Source of the DNA: an uncultured Roseateles sp. | Lineage (GTDB): Bacteria; Pseudomonadota; Gammaproteobacteria; Burkholderiales; Burkholderiaceae_C | Assembly: GCF_963422335.1 (NCBI RefSeq) | Contig: NZ_OY729424.1 | Coordinates: 1,922,001 to 1,986,000, forward strand | Reading direction: 5' to 3' | Length of the DNA stretch: 64,000 nucleotides | Shown: positions 1 to 8,289 of the stretch, in pieces | How the letters are laid out: each line of letters opens with the position of its first letter | Position numbering within the stretch: position 1 is the first letter of the stretch | Position numbers and translations under genes: made by a program | The notes under the pieces: generated by a model | What the model was told of the DNA's origin: nothing | Databases searched by the model: none | Seen by the model: only the letters and a program-made list of their open reading frames with translations

Positions 1-212
1 TGATGGGTGAGCACATGAAGGCCATGCAGGGCGGCATGGGCATGATGAAGCAGATGTCCGGCAAGGGAGGTGGCGCTGCCGGCATGAAGGGCATGACGAC
101 CGATCCCAAGGCCCGCATGGAGGCCATGGAGCAGCGCATGGACATGATGCAGACCATGATGGAAATGATGATGGACCGGATGCCGGCAGCACCCGCACAG
201 GGCAGCAAGTAA
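1..212 (+). CDS. Met-rich small protein, possibly 5'-truncated by the window edge
   Basis: The readable part is about 69 residues, extremely rich in methionine (MMQTMMEMMMDRMP near the C terminus) with Gly/Lys between. Methionine clusters of this kind bind Cu(I) in periplasmic copper proteins, and the next genes belong to a copper group, so copper binding is the natural inference. An ATG lies at base 3, but no upstream sequence is available to tell whether it is the start or an internal codon. No signal peptide is visible in this part. Confidence 0.5.
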   Translation, partial: MGEHMKAMQGGMGMMKQMSGKGGGAAGMKGMTTDPKARMEAMEQRMDMMQTMMEMMMDRMPAAPAQGSK

Positions 213-239
213 GCCACCCACCCACATCGGGAGATCGTC

Positions 240-506
240 ATGGATCACGACTCGAATCGTCCGTCAGCGCATCCGCCGCAACATCCTCCGTTCTGGCGCT
301 CGCGTTTCGGCATCGGCTGGATCGTCCTGGCCGCCGTGGCCGGTTGGTTCCTCTGGGAGGAGCACCGCGCCCATCTGCTGGGTTTCCTGCCCTATGCCTT
401 CCTGCTGGCCTGCCCCTTGATGCATGTGTTCATGCATCGCGGCCACCACCATGGCGGAGAGCGTCACTCCCATCGCGATGACCGCAATGAAGGAGACCGG
501 CCATGA
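240..506 (+). CDS. DUF2933 family small membrane protein
   Basis: An 88-residue protein with a Pro/His-rich N terminus, two hydrophobic segments (about residues 24-40 and 48-64) and a His-rich C-terminal tail (RGHHHGGERHSHRDD). This is the layout of DUF2933 proteins, which are commonly found beside copper-resistance genes; their biochemical role is not known. The His tail could bind metal. Its last codons overlap the start of the following methyltransferase-like gene by 4 bases (ATGA), so the two are probably translationally coupled. Confidence 0.75.
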   Translation: MDHDSNRPSAHPPQHPPFWRSRFGIGWIVLAAVAGWFLWEEHRAHLLGFLPYAFLLACPLMHVFMHRGHHHGGERHSHRDDRNEGDRP

Positions 507-1165
507 CGCACGACGCACCGGCCTATGGCCTCTGGTCCCTGGTGATTCTGAACTCGGCCGTATTCCTGATGTTCGCGTTCAGCTTCTTCAAACCGCAGTC
601 GGCGCGGGATTGGCGCAGCTTCAGTGCCTTTGCCGCCTTCATCGTGGCGCTGTTCGTCGAGATGTACGGTTTTCCGCTGACCCTCTACCTGATGTCCGGC
701 TGGCTGCAGACGCGCTATCCCGGGCTCGACCTGCTGAGCCACAACGCCGGACATCTGTGGTCCACGCTGCTGGGCGAGAAGGGCGCCCCCCACTTCGGTG
801 CGCTGCACATCGCCAGCTACATCCTGCTCGGTGGTGGCTTCTGGCTGCTGTCGAGCGCCTGGCATGTGCTGTACCACGCGCAGCGCCGCCACGGCCTGGT
901 GACGGTCGGGCCCTATGCCCGCATCCGGCATCCGCAATATGTGGCCTTCGTGCTGATACTGCTGGGCTTCCTCGTTCAATGGCCGACGCTGCTGACGCTG
1001 CTGATGTTCCCTATCCTGCTGGTGATGTATGGCCGTCTGGCCGTCACCGAGGAGCGCGACATGGAGCGCCAGTTCGGTGCCGAGTACCGTCTCTATGCAG
1101 AACGGACGCCCCGCTTCCTGCCCCGCTGGTCAGCGGGCACCCTTCCACCGAGTCGGGGAACTTGA
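503..1165 (+). CDS. isoprenylcysteine carboxyl methyltransferase (ICMT/PEMT)-like membrane protein
   Basis: A 220-residue integral membrane protein with about five hydrophobic segments. The C-terminal half carries the ICMT/PEMT signature: GPYARIRHPQYVAF around residues 136-149, then a hydrophobic hairpin and an EERDMERQFG segment with conserved glutamates, which in the family form the SAM-binding pocket. Bacterial members with this context sit in copper-resistance clusters, and their substrate is unknown. The start overlaps the DUF2933 gene (ATGA), and the copper ATPase gene follows 76 bases after its stop. Confidence 0.75.
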   Translation: MTHDAPAYGLWSLVILNSAVFLMFAFSFFKPQSARDWRSFSAFAAFIVALFVEMYGFPLTLYLMSGWLQTRYPGLDLLSHNAGHLWSTLLGEKGAPHFGALHIASYILLGGGFWLLSSAWHVLYHAQRRHGLVTVGPYARIRHPQYVAFVLILLGFLVQWPTLLTLLMFPILLVMYGRLAVTEERDMERQFGAEYRLYAERTPRFLPRWSAGTLPPSRGT

Positions 1166-1241
1166 CCTTGCCATGATGACAAGGCTGAAACTTGGGTCAG
1201 CCTTGCTGCTAGCGAGCCGATAAACGCAAAGTGGGAATCGC

Positions 1242-3584
1242 ATGAAACACGTTGTCGAAGTGCCCGTCGCGGCGACGGTCTATGTCTGCCCCATGCATCC
1301 TCATATCCGGCAGACTCAGCCGAGCCGTTGCCCCGAGTGCGGGATGAATCTGGTGCCTGAGGGCGAGGCGAAGCAGGGGGCTCACGCGGGTCACGCGCAC
1401 CATCACGCGGGGGCCGCGCCGCAGGAGCATGGGCACCATGCCCGTGCGCCAATGTCGGGCATTGCGGCTCCAGCGCCGGCAGTCGGTGGGCCAACGATCT
1501 ACACCTGCCCGATGCATCCGGAGATCAGGCAGGACCACCCCGGCAACTGCCCCAAGTGCGGCATGACACTGGAGCTCCTGCTGCCTGAGCTGGAGGCAGA
1601 AGAGAACCCCGAGTTGCGCGATTTTCAGCGGCGCTTCGGGTGGACCCTGCCGCTGACCGTGATCGTCACCGTGTTGGCCATGGTCGGCCACCGGCTGCAG
1701 TGGTTCGAGATGGGCACGCAGAGCTGGATCGAGCTGGCCTTGACGCTGCCCGTGGTCCTGTGGGCCGGCTTGCCGTTCTTCCAGCGCGGCGCTCAGTCGG
1801 TGCTGAACCGCAGCCCGAATATGTGGACCTTGATCGGCCTAGGCACTGGCGCGGCCTTTGTCTACAGCGTCGTCGCCACCGTCGCGCCGCAGCTGTTCCC
1901 GGCCTCCTTCCAGGCGATGGGCCGCGTGGCGGTCTATTTCGAGGCGGCGGCGGTCATCATCTCGCTGACCCTGCTCGGTCAGATGCTGGAGCTGAAGGCG
2001 CGTTCGCAGACCTCGGCGGCGATCAAGTCGCTGCTGGGCCTGGCGCCCAAGACGGCAAGGCGCATCGATGAGAACGGCCAGGAAAGCGATGTGCCGCTGT
2101 CCCATGTCCATGTCGGCGATCTGCTGCGTGTGCGTCCCGGCGAGAAGGTGCCGGTCGATGGCGTCGTCGTCGAGGGCCGCAGCGCAGTCGACGAAGCGAT
2201 GCTGACCGGCGAGCCCGTCCCCGTCGTCAAGAGTCCAGGAGACAAGCTGATTGGTGCGACGCTGAATACCAATGGTGCCCTAGTCATGCGCTCCGAGCGC
2301 GTCGGCTCGGCGACGATGCTGGCGCAGATCGTCCAGATGGTCGCGCAGGCCCAGCGCTCACGCGCGCCTATGCAACGCATGGCCGATCAGGTCGCGGGCT
2401 ACTTCGTCGTGGCTGTCGTGGGCATCGCGCTGCTGACCCTGCTGGCCTGGGGCTTCTTCGGCCCCGAGCCCAGCTGGGTCTATGGCCTGGTGAACGCCGT
2501 GGCCGTGCTCATCATTGCCTGCCCCTGTGCGCTGGGCCTGGCCACGCCGATGTCCATCATGGTGGCCACCGGCCGCGGTGCGACCAGCGGCGTGCTGTTC
2601 CGCGACGCGGCGGCGATCGAGAACCTGCGCAAGGTGGACACGCTGATCGTCGACAAGACCGGCACCTTGACCGAAGGCCGTCCGGTGTTCGACCGCGTGG
2701 TCCCGGCCCCCGGGGTCGAGGTCGACGAGGTGCTGCGCCTGGCCGCCAGCCTGGACCAGGGCAGCGAGCACCCCTTGGCCGAGGCGATCGTCAAGGCGGC
2801 GCGCGAGCGCGGTCTGTTGCTGGCCAAGCCCGAGAGCTTTGAGTCCAGCACCGGCATCGGTGTGAACGGTGCCGTGGCCGGACGCAAGCTTGCGCTGGGC
2901 AATACGGCGCTGATGCAGCAGGCAGGCGTCACCGTGGATGCACTGCTTCGCGAAGCCGAGGCGCTGCGCGTGGAGGGGGCCAGCGTGATGTACCTTGCCG
3001 CCGATGGCCGCCTGCTCGGGCTGCTGGCGGTCTCGGATCCGATCAAGGCCAGCACGCCGGAGGCCCTGGCATCGCTGCGAGCCTCCGGCATCCACATCAT
3101 CATGGCCACCGGCGACGGCCTGACGACGGCCAAGGCCGTCGGCGCCCGGCTGGGCATAGCCGAGGTGCATGGCGAGGTCAAGCCGGCGGACAAGCTCGAG
3201 CTGGTGTCGCGGCTGCAGTCCGAGGGGCGGATCGTGGCCATGGCGGGCGACGGCATCAACGACGCACCGGCCCTGGCCAAGGCCGATGTCGGCGTGGCCA
3301 TGGGCACGGGCACCGACGTGGCGATGAACAGCGCCCAGGTGACCCTGGTCAAGGGCGACCTGCGGGGCATCTCGACGGCGCGTGCCCTTTCCGAGGCGAC
3401 GGTCGGCAATATGAAGCAGAACCTGATGTTTGCCTTCCTCTACAACGCCCTGGGCATTCCGATCGCGGCTGGCCTGCTGTACCCGTTCACCGGCTGGCTG
3501 CTGTCGCCGATGATCGCAGCGCTGGCGATGAGCCTGAGCTCTGCCTCGGTCATTACCAACGCGTTGCGCTTGCGACGCGACTGA
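1242..3584 (+). CDS. copA: copper-translocating P1B-type ATPase with two N-terminal heavy-metal-binding motifs
   Basis: A 780-residue inner-membrane ATPase that should export Cu(I), or Ag(I), from the cytoplasm. The N terminus lacks a classical HMA domain and instead has two YxCPMHP...CPxCGM modules (residues 14-34 and 87-107) separated by a His-rich linker. Further on are the CPC metal site (C427-P-C429), the phosphorylation motif DKTGTLT (D471), a SEHPLAEA histidine motif and GDGINDAPAL (D670). YN in TM7 and MSLSSASVITNALRLRR in TM8 are the P1B-1 (Cu+/Ag+) signature. Length and motifs are intact. SilP/CopF-type ATPases share this layout. Confidence 0.93.
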   Translation: MKHVVEVPVAATVYVCPMHPHIRQTQPSRCPECGMNLVPEGEAKQGAHAGHAHHHAGAAPQEHGHHARAPMSGIAAPAPAVGGPTIYTCPMHPEIRQDHPGNCPKCGMTLELLLPELEAEENPELRDFQRRFGWTLPLTVIVTVLAMVGHRLQWFEMGTQSWIELALTLPVVLWAGLPFFQRGAQSVLNRSPNMWTLIGLGTGAAFVYSVVATVAPQLFPASFQAMGRVAVYFEAAAVIISLTLLGQMLELKARSQTSAAIKSLLGLAPKTARRIDENGQESDVPLSHVHVGDLLRVRPGEKVPVDGVVVEGRSAVDEAMLTGEPVPVVKSPGDKLIGATLNTNGALVMRSERVGSATMLAQIVQMVAQAQRSRAPMQRMADQVAGYFVVAVVGIALLTLLAWGFFGPEPSWVYGLVNAVAVLIIACPCALGLATPMSIMVATGRGATSGVLFRDAAAIENLRKVDTLIVDKTGTLTEGRPVFDRVVPAPGVEVDEVLRLAASLDQGSEHPLAEAIVKAARERGLLLAKPESFESSTGIGVNGAVAGRKLALGNTALMQQAGVTVDALLREAEALRVEGASVMYLAADGRLLGLLAVSDPIKASTPEALASLRASGIHIIMATGDGLTTAKAVGARLGIAEVHGEVKPADKLELVSRLQSEGRIVAMAGDGINDAPALAKADVGVAMGTGTDVAMNSAQVTLVKGDLRGISTARALSEATVGNMKQNLMFAFLYNALGIPIAAGLLYPFTGWLLSPMIAALAMSLSSASVITNALRLRRD

Positions 3585-3690
3585 CGGGACCCAACGACAC
3601 CCGGCGCAGCGACACCTATGCCGAACGTTTTGCTCGGGTGAAAGTGTCTTCGGCGATCTCGGCAGGACTCGCTAAAAAAACAACCCGTGC

Positions 3691-3706
3691 ATGACAGAAA
3701 TGTCAT
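3691..3706. promoter_or_regulatory. candidate CusR/CopR-type response-regulator box
   Basis: ATGACA-GAAA-TGTCAT is a perfect inverted repeat with the TGACA-N4-TGTCA spacing of the CusR/CopR box known from enterobacteria. It lies 109 bp upstream of the czcE-like gene, and a heavy-metal response regulator is encoded just beyond that gene. Binding by that regulator is an inference. Confidence 0.55.
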
Positions 3707-3814
3707 TTGGGTGACCAAGTTCTGCCGCTACCGCCTTTCTAAAGTGATCCCTGGGATGAATCAACGGAGCGACTTGATGACCTTGTCGCCCATCCCGTCA
3801 AACAGGAGATCACC

Positions 3815-4162
3815 ATGCGCATTGCCAAAGTTTTGACCTCAGTTGCATTGACCAGCGCTGCTGCGCTCAGCGCCACCGGCGCCTTCGCCGCCAGCGATGA
3901 AACCTATGCCAATGGCCGGTCCATCTATGGTGTTCCGGCCAGCCAGAGTGCCGACTCCAGGGTGCTGGACGTTGCGAACGCCAAGTTCGCCAACATCAAG
4001 TGCGGCGACATCGTCACCTTCCGCAGTGGCGACAAGACCTTCACATGGAAGTTCGATGTCGCTGGCCATCGCGCCGTCGATCTGCAGAAGATCGCGCCAG
4101 CCGGATTCGCCAAGCAACCCTTGATGGTGTATGTGAGCCGCAACGACGCTGAGCGGAGCTGA
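3815..4162 (+). CDS. czcE: CzcE family periplasmic copper-binding protein
   Basis: A 115-residue protein with a clear Sec signal peptide ending near SATGAFAA (residues 20-27). The mature part has the CzcE pattern: a region with IKCGDIVTFRSGDKTFTWKF, then HRAVDLQKIAPAGF and a conserved VYVSRNDAERS end. In Cupriavidus CzcE is a periplasmic dimer that binds Cu and may act as a reservoir or sensor accessory. A good ribosome binding site (AGGAG) lies 7 bases before the ATG. The gene converges on the sensor kinase gene, and a CusR-like dyad lies upstream. A decayed copy of the same family lies at 27122-27217. Confidence 0.8.
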   Translation: MRIAKVLTSVALTSAAALSATGAFAASDETYANGRSIYGVPASQSADSRVLDVANAKFANIKCGDIVTFRSGDKTFTWKFDVAGHRAVDLQKIAPAGFAKQPLMVYVSRNDAERS

Positions 4163-4192
4163 TTGGAACAATCCAGCGTTACGACACATCAC

Positions 4193-5566
4193 TCAGGTGT
4201 TCCTGCCTGGGGTGTCGTCCGAGGGGTGTTGCGGAGGCGGCAGGAGCAGTCCAATTCGGGTAATGCCTTGATCGGAGCCCGCGAAGACGCTCCCGCCATG
4301 CATGCGCGCAATCGCGGCCACGATGGACAAACCCAGTCCGTGGTTCAGATCCGCGTGCGCGCGTGCGGGATCGACGCGATAGAACCGATCAAACAACCGG
4401 GGTAAATCTGCGGGCTCAATCGTCGGCCCGGTGTTATGCACTGCAATCGAGACTTCTCCGCCGGGATGTGTCTCGATTCTCACCATCACGGCAGACCCTG
4501 TCCGTGCATAGCGCGTTGCATTGCCGAGCAAGTTGGAGAGCGCGCGGCGCAGCAGTCGCGCGTCAAAGCGACCGGCGGCGTCTCCCAGGATCTCGGCCGT
4601 CAACGTCGCTTCCTGCATGGCAGCTTCATGGAACTCGATCACCTCGCCGGCAAGGGCCGCCAGGCTGTTGACATTCACGCGGCGGGCGCCGGCGCCCCGA
4701 TCGGCCTGCGACAGAAAGAGCATGTCGTTGACGATGCCTGACATGCGCCGAAGTTCCTCCAGATTGGAGGCCAGCACGTCGCGCATGTCGTCAATGTCCC
4801 GCGATTTCCTGAGACTCAGTTCGCAGGCACTGATGAGCGTGGCCAGCGGCGTATTCAGTTCGTGAGCGACATCGGCGTTGAAACCTTCCATCTGCCTGTA
4901 GGCGCTGTTCAGGCGATCGAGCAGGGCATTGAATTGCCCGATCAGCGGTTGCAATTCCTGTGGCTGAGCAGAACCGTCCAGGCGTTTTTCCAACTGGCTC
5001 GCGGTCAATCTCCGGGTCTGCTCGACCAGTTGGTGAACCGGCGCCAGCGCCAGACGAACGAGCCAAAAGCCGCATACCGAAACCACCAGCGAGCCGACGA
5101 TCGCGGCGGCGGTCAGCGTCCATCCGAGCCGGCGAAGCAGACTAGCGTCTTCCTGTGTCCCGAGGGTCAGCGTGGCGCTGGCAGGCCCGGAAAAGTACAT
5201 GGAGGACGCCACCTCAAACACGCGTTGCTTGACAGGTGGCGGCAGCGATGGGTGAGCGGTCGATGAGGCATAGACCGTGCGTCCGTCCGGTGACCTCAGC
5301 TGCAACGCCAATTCTTCGTGACCTGCCAGGAAGTCATTGAGCTGATGTCGCAGGGCGTCAATATCTGGTGCAGCACGGGCCTCGGACAGCAAGTGCCTGA
5401 TCATGGTTGTCTTTTGATCGAGGGTCTCGTCCTGCCGCTGGGCCAGCGTCATGGCCGTCACGAAATAGACGGCCAGGCAAACGAGACCGAGGCCAATGAA
5501 GGTCTGCATCGCCAACCACCAGGACAGGCGATGACCCAGTGAACCACCCGAAGCCGATCGCTTCAT
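4193..5566 (-). CDS. heavy-metal sensor histidine kinase (CzcS/CusS type)
   Basis: A 457-residue inner-membrane kinase. Transmembrane helices at about 18-40 and 151-172 enclose a 110-residue periplasmic sensor. A HAMP linker (about 172-225), the H-box DVAHELNTPLATL (phospho-accepting H235), an N-box (LLGNATRYA), a DRFYR F-box and HGLGLSIV G-box follow. It would sense periplasmic metal and phosphorylate the response regulator, whose gene it overlaps by 4 bases (ATGA). Position beside czcE and czcICBA points to Zn/Cd/Co or Cu; the sequence alone does not settle the metal. Confidence 0.9.
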   Translation of the reverse strand: MKRSASGGSLGHRLSWWLAMQTFIGLGLVCLAVYFVTAMTLAQRQDETLDQKTTMIRHLLSEARAAPDIDALRHQLNDFLAGHEELALQLRSPDGRTVYASSTAHPSLPPPVKQRVFEVASSMYFSGPASATLTLGTQEDASLLRRLGWTLTAAAIVGSLVVSVCGFWLVRLALAPVHQLVEQTRRLTASQLEKRLDGSAQPQELQPLIGQFNALLDRLNSAYRQMEGFNADVAHELNTPLATLISACELSLRKSRDIDDMRDVLASNLEELRRMSGIVNDMLFLSQADRGAGARRVNVNSLAALAGEVIEFHEAAMQEATLTAEILGDAAGRFDARLLRRALSNLLGNATRYARTGSAVMVRIETHPGGEVSIAVHNTGPTIEPADLPRLFDRFYRVDPARAHADLNHGLGLSIVAAIARMHGGSVFAGSDQGITRIGLLLPPPQHPSDDTPGRNT

Positions 5567-6249
5567 GAATCCCGAGCCTCCAAGACGTAGCCCATGCCTC
5601 GGATGGTGTGCAGCAAAGGTCGCTCGAACGGTGCATCCAGCTTGCCGCGCAGGCGACGAATTGCCACTTCGACCACATTGGTCTCGCTGTCAAAATTCAT
5701 GTCCCAGACCTGCTCAGCGAGTTCCGTGCGCGAAAGCACCTCCCCTTGCCGGCGCAGCATCAGGCTCAACAAACTGAACTCCTTGGCCGTCAGATCCAGC
5801 CGCTGTCCGGCCCGAACAGCCTTGCGCCGAAGCAAGTCCATCTCAAGATCGGCCAGCTTCAGTACGGTGGGTTCGGACGAGCCACGCGCCGGGTTTGCCC
5901 GGCGCAGCAGAACTTGGATGCGTGCGACCAGTTCAGAGAACGCAAATGGTTTCAGTAGATAGTCATCCGCACCACTTTGCAGCCCCTTGACCCGGTCCTC
6001 GACCTGTCCGCGCGCCGTCAACATCAACACAGGCGTCTGCTTGCTCTGTCGCAACGCGGCAAGGACGGCAAGTCCGTCGATGCCGGGCAGCATGCCGTCC
6101 AGCACAAGCAAGTCGTAGTCGACCTCGGTCGCCAGGTGCAGCCCATCGATGCCGTTGTGCGCCACATCGACCGTGTAGCCTTCCTCCGACAACCCCTTGC
6201 GCAGATACTCCGCAAGCTTGGCTTCGTCTTCAATGACCAGTAGTTTCAT
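5563..6249 (-). CDS. heavy-metal response regulator, OmpR/PhoB family (CzcR/CusR type)
   Basis: A 228-residue regulator: receiver domain (phospho-acceptor D51 in LLVLDGMLPG, conserved K100 in LLKPF) followed by a winged-helix domain ending in HTIRGMGYVLEARDS. I chose the ATG at 6249; a TTG three codons upstream is also in frame. It is first in a two-gene operon with the kinase, and is divergent from czcI. Candidate targets are the CusR-like dyad at 3691-3706 and a weaker half-matching site at 6286-6301 in its own upstream region. Confidence 0.9.
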   Translation of the reverse strand: MKLLVIEDEAKLAEYLRKGLSEEGYTVDVAHNGIDGLHLATEVDYDLLVLDGMLPGIDGLAVLAALRQSKQTPVLMLTARGQVEDRVKGLQSGADDYLLKPFAFSELVARIQVLLRRANPARGSSEPTVLKLADLEMDLLRRKAVRAGQRLDLTAKEFSLLSLMLRRQGEVLSRTELAEQVWDMNFDSETNVVEVAIRRLRGKLDAPFERPLLHTIRGMGYVLEARDS

Positions 6250-6285
6250 ATACGGCAATTGTTGCTTGCATGGCGATGAAACTCG

Positions 6286-6301
6286 ATTACGAATTTGTCA
6301 T
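6286..6301. promoter_or_regulatory. degenerate CusR/CzcR-like site between the regulator and czcI
   Basis: ATTACGAATTTGTCAT keeps one perfect TGTCA half-site and the N4 spacing of the dyad at 3691-3706, but its other half is degenerate (TTACG for TGACA). Its position between the divergent regulator and czcI genes suits autoregulation or czc control. Support is weak. Confidence 0.3.
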
Positions 6302-6470
6302 CTGGCGGACCGATGGCTGACGGCTGTCGGCGGGTAAGGTGGCAGCTTGCGGATTGAGCACGCAAAGACCTTGGTCAGCTATTCTCAATTACCTCTTCAG
6401 GCTCGGCCTGTCGGGCTTTGTGGAACTTGTTCTGATCCCTGCGGCTGCACTGCAAGCTAAACTCCAAACC

Positions 6471-6833
6471 ATGCGTCGTTTTGTCATCGTATTTTTGTTG
6501 ATGGTCATGCCGTTCCAGTGGTCCTGGGCGGTGGCCGGAGGCATTTGCGAGCACGAAACTGGCAAGGCCGCCCAACACTTTGGGCATCACAGCCATGAGC
6601 ACGATGCAAAGGCTGTAAAGGCAGGCAAGACTCCCTCTGAGTCCAAGAATCCAGGCGTTGGAGTCGATGCTGACTGCGCATACTGCCATTTGCTTGTCGT
6701 CGAGTCGTCGGCACCTTCGCAGGCCCTCGCCTCGGCGCTCGCTGATGCGTCGCACCTTGTTTCGACGCTGCCACTGATCGATTCCCTGCTGGCAGATGAA
6801 CCTGAGCGCCCCAAATGGCGCCCCGCGCACTGA
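6471..6833 (+). CDS. czcI: CzcI-like cation efflux accessory protein
   Basis: A 120-residue protein: signal peptide (MRRFVIVFLLMVMPFQWSWA), then a His-rich segment with AQHFGHHSHEHD and a CAYCH motif near residue 75. This matches CzcI, the small periplasmic protein that precedes czcCBA and is thought to modulate efflux. The reading frame extends upstream, but the signal peptide fixes the ATG at 6471. A paralogue with the same layout heads the second efflux operon (21207-21569). Confidence 0.8.
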   Translation: MRRFVIVFLLMVMPFQWSWAVAGGICEHETGKAAQHFGHHSHEHDAKAVKAGKTPSESKNPGVGVDADCAYCHLLVVESSAPSQALASALADASHLVSTLPLIDSLLADEPERPKWRPAH

Positions 6834-6970
6834 TTCGGCGCGGCCAGCCCACGTTCCACGACTGAGCCTCTGGATCTACGGACTTCTTCCATAGACGCCT
6901 CCCGCGCTGAATCTCTTTGATCCTGGCATTTCGCTGGCCATTGCAGCGAAGCGACAACAAGGGGATTTCA

Positions 6971-8266
6971 ATGCGCGTGCGTGCTTACGCCACACCATTT
7001 CTGCCGCTCACGCTGGCAGTCGTTATTTCGTTTTCACTTGCTCAAGCTGCGTCTGCGCAGGATTTGAGTGCGGCTTCGCCACCAACGCCCGCGCCGTCCA
7101 GCGTCGTCGTTCCGGCCCGGCTCACGTTGGCGTCAGCCATCGATTTGGCTTTGTCTCGCAATTCGGACATCGCCGCGGCTCAACGTGAGTTGGAGGCTTC
7201 CGAAGGTGCGTTGCAGCAAGGCCGCGCTCGTCCCAACCCCGAGCTGTCCTATCTACTCGAAGACACTCGCCAAGCCACCCGGACCACCACCGTTCAGGTG
7301 AATCAAGCAATCGAGATCGGCGGCAAGCGCGCAGCGCGCGTCGATGCCGCTGAGCGGGGGCGTGAGGCCGCGGCCAACGATCTGAACGCGCGCCGGGCGG
7401 AGATTCGCGCGCAGGTCAGCAGCGCGTTCTATGAACTCCTGACCGCGCAAGAGCGGATCCGGCTGGCCCAGGACACGGTCGAATTGGCGCACCGCGCCGG
7501 CGAGGCGGCCGGCAAACGGGTGGTAGCGGGCAAGATTTCGCCGGTTGAGGAAACCAAGGCCCGGGTCGCGGAGTCGGGTGCACGGCTGGAACTGGCGCAA
7601 GCACAGGGCGAACTCCGTTCGGCGCGGCAGCGCCTCGGGGCCCTTTGGGGGGACCCGTCGCCTCGATTCGACGTGGCCGATGGCTCTGCGGAGGTTTTGC
7701 CCGTCGTCCCGTTATTGCCCAACCTTGACCTGAGGCTAGCAAATGCCCCGGGGCTCAAGCGTGCACAGATCGAGGTGCAGCGCCGCCGCGCACTGGCCGA
7801 CTTGGAGCGCGCGCGCCGGCTGCCCGACCCGACACTCAGTCTGGGCGTCAAGCGCTCGCAGGAGCTGGGGCGCAACCAGATCCTCCTGGGCGTATCGATG
7901 CCCATCCCCCTGTTCGACAGCAATGCGGGCAATCAGCTGCAAGCTTTGAAGCAGTATGAAAAAGCTCAGGATGAACTTGCGGCGACCCAGACCCGCCTGT
8001 ACGCCGACGCGCTGCAGGCGAGGGAACGGCTGAGCACGAATAGGCTTGAGGTCGAGACCCTGCGCCAGGACTTGCTGCCTGGCGCGCAGGCGGCCTATGA
8101 CGCCGCCAGCAAAGGGTTCGAGCTGGGCAAGTTCGGCTTCCTTGACGTTCTGGACGCGCAGCGAACGCTGTTCCAGGCACGGTCCCAGTACCTGCGCGCC
8201 ATTGCGGAGACGCATCGCGCTGCAGCAGATATCGATCGCTTGCTCGGCCAAGACCCGAGCAACTGA
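6971..8266 (+). CDS. czcC: CzcC outer-membrane efflux channel (TolC/OMF family)
   Basis: A 431-residue outer-membrane factor with a signal peptide (residues 1-29) and two OEP repeats of long helices with the usual internal symmetry. It would form the trimeric exit duct of the CzcCBA complex. I chose the ATG at 6971 because AAGGGG stands 7 bases upstream and the signal peptide follows directly; the open frame continues 54 bases upstream to a TTG. czcB begins 23 bases after the stop. Confidence 0.9.
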   Translation: MRVRAYATPFLPLTLAVVISFSLAQAASAQDLSAASPPTPAPSSVVVPARLTLASAIDLALSRNSDIAAAQRELEASEGALQQGRARPNPELSYLLEDTRQATRTTTVQVNQAIEIGGKRAARVDAAERGREAAANDLNARRAEIRAQVSSAFYELLTAQERIRLAQDTVELAHRAGEAAGKRVVAGKISPVEETKARVAESGARLELAQAQGELRSARQRLGALWGDPSPRFDVADGSAEVLPVVPLLPNLDLRLANAPGLKRAQIEVQRRRALADLERARRLPDPTLSLGVKRSQELGRNQILLGVSMPIPLFDSNAGNQLQALKQYEKAQDELAATQTRLYADALQARERLSTNRLEVETLRQDLLPGAQAAYDAASKGFELGKFGFLDVLDAQRTLFQARSQYLRAIAETHRAAADIDRLLGQDPSN

Positions 8267-8289
8267 CGCCAACCTCTACGCCACTCACC

